The position numbers were made by a program, and so were the translations under genes. 10,940 bases of DNA from assembly GCA_948435975.1 (NCBI GenBank), contig CAOJHG010000030.1, forward strand, positions 1 through 10,940, given 5' to 3'. Origin of the DNA: an uncultured Oscillibacter sp. (lineage in GTDB: Bacteria; Bacillota; Clostridia; Oscillospirales; Oscillospiraceae). Positions within the stretch are counted from its first letter, which is position 1; each line of letters opens with the position of its first letter. This document shows, piece by piece, positions 7,070 through 10,940 of the stretch. Under the pieces are notes generated by a model that saw nothing but the letters and a program-made list of their open reading frames with translations, ran no database searches and was not told where the DNA came from.

Positions 7070-7603
7070 ATGGAGAACAGCATCATCATAGCAGAAACGG
7101 AACGATTAATTTTGAGGAGATACAAAAAAGAAGATGTGCAGGACCTGTTTGAATATTTGTCTGATAAAGAAGCTGTGAAATATGAGCCATATAAACCGCT
7201 GACCTTTGATGAAGCAATAGAAAATCTTGAATGGCGCATAGGTACAGACGAAATGATTGCAGTTGAATTGAAAAAATCCCACAAAATGATTGGGAACGTA
7301 TATATGGGCAGGCGTGACTTTGAAGCGCTGGAAATAGGATATGTATTCAATCGAAATTATTGGGGGCATGGTTATGCTGCTGAAGGATGCAAAGTTCTGA
7401 TTCAACAGGCATTTTCAAATGGTGTACACAGGATTTACGCAGAGTGCGACCCCAACAATAAGCGTTCATGGAAATTACTTGAGGCGTTAGGATTTCAGCG
7501 TGAGGCCCATTTCAGGAAAAACGTGTATTTCTGGAAAGATGAAACTGAAAAGGCAATTTGGAAGGATACCTATGTATATGCAAAATTAAATGACAACACG
7601 TAA
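7070..7603 (+). CDS. GNAT-family N-acetyltransferase, RimJ/RimL-like
   Basis: The 177-residue protein opens ETERLILRRYKKEDVQDLFEY and includes IGYVFNRNYWGHGYAAEGCK, the acetyl-CoA-binding region of GNAT enzymes (motif A, Q/R-x-x-G-x-G/A form), then NNKRSWKLLEALGFQREAHF, the motif B region. Such enzymes transfer acetyl from acetyl-CoA to an amine on a protein, antibiotic or small molecule; the substrate cannot be told. AGGAG lies eight bases before the ATG. The gene is plainly richer in A and T than the genes around it, suggesting recent acquisition. It follows the TetR gene closely and may be controlled by it. Confidence 0.9.
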   Translation: MENSIIIAETERLILRRYKKEDVQDLFEYLSDKEAVKYEPYKPLTFDEAIENLEWRIGTDEMIAVELKKSHKMIGNVYMGRRDFEALEIGYVFNRNYWGHGYAAEGCKVLIQQAFSNGVHRIYAECDPNNKRSWKLLEALGFQREAHFRKNVYFWKDETEKAIWKDTYVYAKLNDNT

Positions 7604-7611
7604 GCAGGCGT

Positions 7612-7640
7612 CCGCGTTACAGTCGCGGGAGTGCTTCTTC
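7612..7640 (+). terminator. Weak candidate terminator after the acetyltransferase
   Basis: CCGCG-TTACAGT-CGCGG forms a 5-bp hairpin, followed by a T-rich but interrupted stretch (GTGCTTCTTCTATT). The stem is short and the T run broken, so the call is tentative. Confidence 0.3.
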
Positions 7641-7757
7641 TATTCATGAACAAACGGAATGGGAAAAAGAGAACACGCTTGCATGGATTTTGATTCGTAC
7701 CGGCGTACCTTTCACAGTCCATCATAGTCTGCAACTTATTTTTACGGAGGAATAACA

Positions 7758-7766
7758 ATGAAATGA
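7758..7766 (+). other. Two-codon ORF (ATG AAA TGA) at the ribosome binding site
   Basis: GGAGG at 7746-7750 is spaced seven bases from ATG at 7758, the ideal distance, but that ATG is followed by AAA and a TGA stop. The stop overlaps the ATG (7763) of the next gene. Translation of the next gene may depend on stop-start coupling, or ribosomes may simply use the second ATG 12 bases from the Shine-Dalgarno. Confidence 0.4.
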
Positions 7767-8005
7767 TAAGAGAACTCAATCACGCCTTCGGAAAGCTGAA
7801 TGAAAAGCTGGGGATTTCCATACCACTCCCCAACCCTGGAAAGAAAACACTGAAAACGGTCTCTCTGTGCCATTTCGCTGCTGGCGCTGGTCTGGTGGCT
7901 GCGGGCGTCCTGTTCTCGTCGAGGCAGTGCGCTTTGCTGGGCGGTATCAGCATCATCAGCAGCGTTGTACTGGGTCTGGAAAGCGGCGGGAACGATGAAC
8001 CGTAA
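7763..8005 (+). CDS. Small membrane protein of unknown function
   Basis: This 80-residue protein is not one I recognise. Residues 1-30 are polar and basic (MIRELNHAFGKLNEKLGI onward). Two hydrophobic stretches follow, about 34-50 (LCHFAAGAGLVAAGVLF) and about 55-72 (CALLGGISIISSVVLGL), fitting a two-helix membrane hairpin, with a short acidic tail GGNDEP. It is preceded by GGAGG, with the unusual ATG AAA TGA described separately. A strong ribosome binding site and hydrophobic pattern favour a real gene. A promoter for the next gene follows within 40 bases of the stop, so it is probably not co-transcribed with it. Confidence 0.65.
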   Translation: MIRELNHAFGKLNEKLGISIPLPNPGKKTLKTVSLCHFAAGAGLVAAGVLFSSRQCALLGGISIISSVVLGLESGGNDEP

Positions 8006-8044
8006 TACTCTCAGAAGGGTGCGCTTCCAGAAAACAAAAAACGC

Positions 8045-8073
8045 TGTACAGGCCTCCTTGACCGTGCTATAAT
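8045..8073 (+). promoter_or_regulatory. Sigma-A promoter of the zinc-ribbon gene
   Basis: TGTACA (four of six to TTGACA), 17 bases, then a perfect TATAAT at 8068-8073. It ends about 40 bases before the likely ATG. Confidence 0.6.
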
Positions 8074-8111
8074 ACCCCGGAAGAAAACTTTGAGGATGTG
8101 AGGTGCCGGCG

Positions 8112-8741
8112 ATGAATGCAAGTGAGGAAATGCGGACGTTTGGATACCTGTGCCCCAAGTGCGGGCGGACCGTCATGGGAACCCGGTCTGTGTTTGCCCT
8201 GGAGGCAGCGGGAGTGGAGGTATCATGCAGTTGTGGGAAGTCCGCCCTGACGGCACGATATGACGGGGAGCGCTACCGGTTCCAGGTCCCCTGCGGCGTC
8301 TGCGGCGGCATTCATGAGGCGCTGTGCGGTCCAGAGCAGGCCCTGCGGGGTGCGGCGGCGCTGGCATGTGCGCAGACGAAACAATTCTGCTGTTTCCTCG
8401 GCCCCGAAGGACTGGTAGAAAAAAATCTGAAAGAGCTGGAGATCCTGACGGAAAAAGAAAAGCGGCAGCGGGAGGACGGGCAGGAGGCGTTTCTGGACAG
8501 CGTAATCATGTATGAGGTCCTCTCTGAGCTCAAGGAGATTGCCGCCCGTCCCGCTGGAATCACCTGCGCCTGTGGCAGCGGGAAGTACCGTATGGAGATC
8601 CGGCGGTCGGCGGTGGATTTGATCTGCCAGGACTGCGGCGCAAAGCTCCGGATTCCTGCGGTAACGGACGAGGACCTAGACGGCCTCTGCTGTCATATGA
8701 AGCTGGTGATCCCGGGGAACAGGACACAGCAGCGCCAATAA
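8112..8741 (+). CDS. Cysteine-rich zinc-ribbon protein of unknown function
   Basis: The protein of 209 residues contains five cysteine pairs or near-pairs: CPKCG and CSCG near the N-terminus, CGVCGG in the middle, then CACGSG and CQDCG near the C-terminus, with CC twice elsewhere. This suggests two or more zinc-binding ribbons joined by a charged helical segment (about 100-140, rich in E and K). From memory, similar proteins are frequent in Oscillospiraceae, but I know of no assigned function. ATG at 8112 follows GAGGTG at good spacing; a GTG at 8103 is an alternative giving three more residues. It has its own promoter and ends at a strong bidirectional terminator, so it is probably transcribed alone. 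Confidence 0.8.
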   Translation: MNASEEMRTFGYLCPKCGRTVMGTRSVFALEAAGVEVSCSCGKSALTARYDGERYRFQVPCGVCGGIHEALCGPEQALRGAAALACAQTKQFCCFLGPEGLVEKNLKELEILTEKEKRQREDGQEAFLDSVIMYEVLSELKEIAARPAGITCACGSGKYRMEIRRSAVDLICQDCGAKLRIPAVTDEDLDGLCCHMKLVIPGNRTQQRQ

Positions 8742-8745
8742 AGAC

Positions 8746-8790
8746 AAAAAAAGACTTCGCTCCGGAAGAAGGAACGAAGTCTTTTTCACG
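8746..8790. terminator. Bidirectional terminator between convergent genes
   Basis: AAAAAGACTTCG (8748-8759) and CGAAGTCTTTTT (8775-8786) are perfect 12-bp inverted arms around a 15-base loop, with T runs at the 3' side in both directions. It lies five bases after the zinc-ribbon stop and just beyond the stop of the convergent minus-strand gene. Confidence 0.9.
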
Positions 8791-8794
8791 CTTT

Positions 8795-9307
8795 TTAGGG
8801 GATGCGGAAGCCCTGGCATCGGAAAGTGCCGCTGATGGTAGGATTAGAGGCGGCGGAAGTGCTGTACACGCTTACGTAGTTGAGAGAGCTATAGGGGATA
8901 GTCGTCCGCTTTGAAATGATATCACAGCCTCCAATGGGAAGAAGTACCACAGGCGTTCCCGGATTTCGAAGAGGCCAGCCCATGAATGCCGTCACAGGAG
9001 CATAGACGGACGTGCTGTAGGACCTTCCCTGCCCCAGGCACAGTCCATAGGTGGCAGAAGTGGACATAGAAAATAAAAGAAAAATGGCCAAGCTGTCCCC
9101 GGCGTGCAGTTCACTGATGTCAACCGGCCAGTAGCTGACCTTATCCAATGTGGCGGAGACAACAAAGACTTTCTCAAACCCCAGCTTCATCGTTTCCAGT
9201 CCGGTCAGGGCGGTTTCGAGACGGGTATTGTCATCGTTGAAGTCCTTCATTTGGATTCGGTCGCTCATGGCCCATTGGTTAAGCTGATAATTTGGCGTTT
9301 TCTCCAT
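8795..9307 (-). CDS. Phage-tail-like protein of unknown function
   Basis: From the ATG at 9307 the protein has 170 residues and begins MEKTPNYQLNQWAMSDRIQM, followed by KDFNDDNTRLETAL. The NYQLNQW...DR...FN.DN pattern recurs at the start of many small proteins of Clostridia and their phages, often near tail genes; that is recollection, not a search. The rest is rich in S, T and aromatic residues with predicted strands and ends GTFRCQGFRIP. No other phage genes are in the window, so it may be a lone domesticated gene. The start has GGAGGGAG 10-14 bases upstream, a little far; an ATG at 9328 lacks any Shine-Dalgarno, and the frame stays open to 9400. Confidence 0.6.
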   Translation of the reverse strand: MEKTPNYQLNQWAMSDRIQMKDFNDDNTRLETALTGLETMKLGFEKVFVVSATLDKVSYWPVDISELHAGDSLAIFLLFSMSTSATYGLCLGQGRSYSTSVYAPVTAFMGWPLRNPGTPVVLLPIGGCDIISKRTTIPYSSLNYVSVYSTSAASNPTISGTFRCQGFRIP

Positions 9308-9332
9308 ACTGTAAAAATCTCCCTCCATAGAA

Positions 9333-9451
9333 TGTGATATACGATTGTAACAAACCTCTCTATAGAAGGCGCGAGGAAACCAGAAGTTGCACATCGTCAT
9401 GCAACGTTTTCCAAATATGTTCAGATTATTTGCTATATAATCGTAACAAAC
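9333..9451. repeat. Pair of 23-bp imperfect direct repeats upstream of the phage-like gene
   Basis: Bases 9333-9355 and 9429-9451 match at 18 of 23 positions, both ending GTAACAAAC, with a 96-base period. On the minus strand each reads GTTTGTTAC followed by an AT-rich TATA stretch. They may be binding sites for a regulator or the -35 parts of two tandem promoters driving the gene that starts at 9307. Confidence 0.5.
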
Positions 9452-9486
9452 AGCGATAGAGAACCACTCCCCGCTGGGAACCGGCC

Positions 9487-9516
9487 AAAAAAGGGCGAAC
9501 CGTCCGGCCCGCCCTT
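9487..9516 (-). terminator. Terminator of glnS
   Basis: On the minus strand AAGGGCG pairs with CGCCCTT around a 12-base loop, and the stem is followed by a run of T. It lies five bases after the glnS stop. Confidence 0.85.
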
Positions 9517-9520
9517 AAAA

Positions 9521-10940
9521 TTATTTCTTGTAGGAATCCTTCAAGGAGACGCTGCGGTTAAACACCAGATGTCCAGGCTGGGCGTCCTTGGAGTCCAGGC
9601 AGAAGTAGCCCTGCCGCATAAACTGGAAGCTTCCGGCCTGCTTCTTCCCGCCGGAGAGCAGCTTTCCAGCCTCCTCGCCCAAGCCGGCTTCAATCTTACA
9701 GCCGCTGAGGACCTCCAAAGAGCGGGGATTCAGGCATTCGATGAAATCCTTATCGGCGCTGTCAGGGTCCGGGTCCACGAACAGGTCACTGTAAAGCCGG
9801 ACCTCCGCATCCAGAGCTGTAGCTGTGTCTGCCCAATGGATGGTAGCGCCCTTGACCTTCCGGCCATCCGCAGGGTCTCCGCCGCGGCTGTCAGGGTCGT
9901 ATTCCGCCAAGACCTCTACCACGCTGCCGCTCTCGTCCTTCACGCAGCCAGTACAGCGGATGAGGTACGCGCCCTTCAAGCGGCATTCCGGTCCGCCGGG
10001 ATAGAGGCGCTTATACTTGGGCACAGGGGTTTCCAGAAAATCATCCGCCTCAATCCAAAGGGAACCGGAGAAAGCAACCTCCCGCGTCCCAGCGCCGGGG
10101 TCTACGGGGTTGTTTTCCACAGTGACGGTCTCGCTCTTCCCGGCAGGGTAGTTGGTGATGGTCAGCTTTATGGGGTGCAGGACGGCCATGACCCGCTGGG
10201 CCGTTTCGTTCAGGTCCTCCCGGAGACAGTGCTCCAGGAAGCCATACTCCACAACATTGGCCGCCTTCGCCACACCGATGCGCTCACAGAAGTTCCGGAT
10301 AGACCGCGGCGTATACCCGCGCCGCCGGAGGCCGCAGAGGGTGGGCATCCGGGGGTCGTCCCAGCCGGAGACATACTTCCCTTCCACCAGGCGGCGGAGC
10401 TTGCGCTTGCTCATAACGGTGTGGTCGATGCCAAGGCGGGCAAACTCAATCTGCCGGGGCTTGCTGGGCAGGTCGCAGTTCTGAATGACCCAGTCGTAAA
10501 GAGGGCGGTGGGCCTCAAATTCCAGAGAGCAGAGGCTATGGGTGATGCCCTCCAGCGCGTCCTGAATGGGATGGGCGAAGTCGTACATGGGGTAGATGCA
10601 CCACTTGTTTCCATGCCGGTGGTGGGGCAGGTGGTTGATTCGGTAGATAACGGGGTCCCGCATGTTGAAGTTGCCGCTGGCCAGGTCAATCTTGGCCCGA
10701 AGGGTCATGGCGCCGTCCGGGAACTCACCGGCCCGCATACGGCGGAAGAGGTCCAGGCTTTCCTCTATGGGCCGGTCGCGGTAGGGGCTGCGGGCAGGGA
10801 CGCCGACGCCGCCGCGGTACTCCCGGAACTCCTCTGGGGTGAGCTGGCAGACATAGGCCAGGCCCTTTTTGATCAGCCCCTCGGCCTGCCGGTAGTCCTC
10901 TTCAAAGTAATCGGAGCCATAGAAAAAGCGGCCGCCCCAA
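9521..10940 (-). CDS. glnS: Glutaminyl-tRNA synthetase, C-terminal part (5' end outside the window)
   Basis: The frame is open from the window edge; the ATG at 10738 is internal, since the conserved sequence continues upstream as GGRFFYGSDYFEEDYRQAEG. This class I synthetase charges tRNA(Gln) with glutamine in the cytoplasm. Visible landmarks are RAKIDLASGNFNMRDPVIYRI, YPMYDFAHPIQDALEGITHS, and VMSKRKL, the KMSKS-type ATP-binding loop, followed by GWDDPRMPTLCGLRRRG. The two C-terminal beta-barrel anticodon-binding domains follow, ending HLVFNRSVSLKDSYKK as in bacterial GlnRS, with no YqeY-like extension. The N-terminal HIGH motif lies beyond the window. It ends at its own terminator. Confidence 0.96.
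   Translation of the reverse strand, partial: WGGRFFYGSDYFEEDYRQAEGLIKKGLAYVCQLTPEEFREYRGGVGVPARSPYRDRPIEESLDLFRRMRAGEFPDGAMTLRAKIDLASGNFNMRDPVIYRINHLPHHRHGNKWCIYPMYDFAHPIQDALEGITHSLCSLEFEAHRPLYDWVIQNCDLPSKPRQIEFARLGIDHTVMSKRKLRRLVEGKYVSGWDDPRMPTLCGLRRRGYTPRSIRNFCERIGVAKAANVVEYGFLEHCLREDLNETAQRVMAVLHPIKLTITNYPAGKSETVTVENNPVDPGAGTREVAFSGSLWIEADDFLETPVPKYKRLYPGGPECRLKGAYLIRCTGCVKDESGSVVEVLAEYDPDSRGGDPADGRKVKGATIHWADTATALDAEVRLYSDLFVDPDPDSADKDFIECLNPRSLEVLSGCKIEAGLGEEAGKLLSGGKKQAGSFQFMRQGYFCLDSKDAQPGHLVFNRSVSLKDSYKK

Overview
The window looks like a chromosomal segment of a motile, moderately GC-rich Firmicute of the class Clostridia, most like gut Oscillospiraceae (Oscillibacter/Flavonifractor type). 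Reasons: strong AGGAGG ribosome binding sites, a Hag-type flagellin beside csrA, a GlnRS of the bacterial glnS type, and a cysteine-rich zinc-ribbon protein of a kind I associate with that family. Almost every gene up to 6.1 kb, and both genes after 8.79 kb, lie on the minus strand; 6.4-8.7 kb holds four plus-strand genes.

Layout, left to right. (1) A motility block read right to left: an extracellular sugar-type solute-binding lipoprotein, a chemoreceptor (MCP), a Hin/Mpi-type serine recombinase, a TnpB homologue, a CsrA-family regulator, and the 5' end of a flagellin gene cut by the window edge. (2) A divergent TetR-family regulator with a clear promoter and an 8-bp inverted-repeat operator, followed by a visibly AT-richer GNAT acetyltransferase. 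(3) A small two-helix membrane protein and a 210-residue zinc-ribbon protein. (4) A bidirectional terminator, a small protein whose N-terminus resembles clostridial phage-associated proteins, then the 3' part of glnS on the minus strand.

The standout is the TnpB homologue. Its fold landmarks and four zinc-finger cysteines are intact, but all three RuvC acidic residues are replaced (D to K, E to R, D to E). It therefore looks like a nuclease-dead, RNA-guided DNA-binding protein of the TldR type rather than an insertion-sequence nuclease. No TnpA and no recognisable element ends are present. Directly downstream is a structured non-coding stretch resembling an IS605-type omega-RNA scaffold, then csrA, then flagellin. 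The flagellin leader carries an almost textbook CsrA site (a GGA in the hexaloop of a hairpin) plus the GGA of the Shine-Dalgarno sequence. No fliW gene, the usual CsrA antagonist and neighbour, is visible.

Working model (inference): flagellin output is controlled at two levels from one locus, by guide-RNA-directed promoter repression through the dead TnpB and by translational repression through CsrA. The neighbouring recombinase, with paired dyads around a sigma-28-like promoter, is a possible third, phase-variable layer, but that part is weakly supported. The upstream binding-protein/chemoreceptor pair lacks any ABC permease genes next to it and may be a dedicated sensory pair for chemotaxis.
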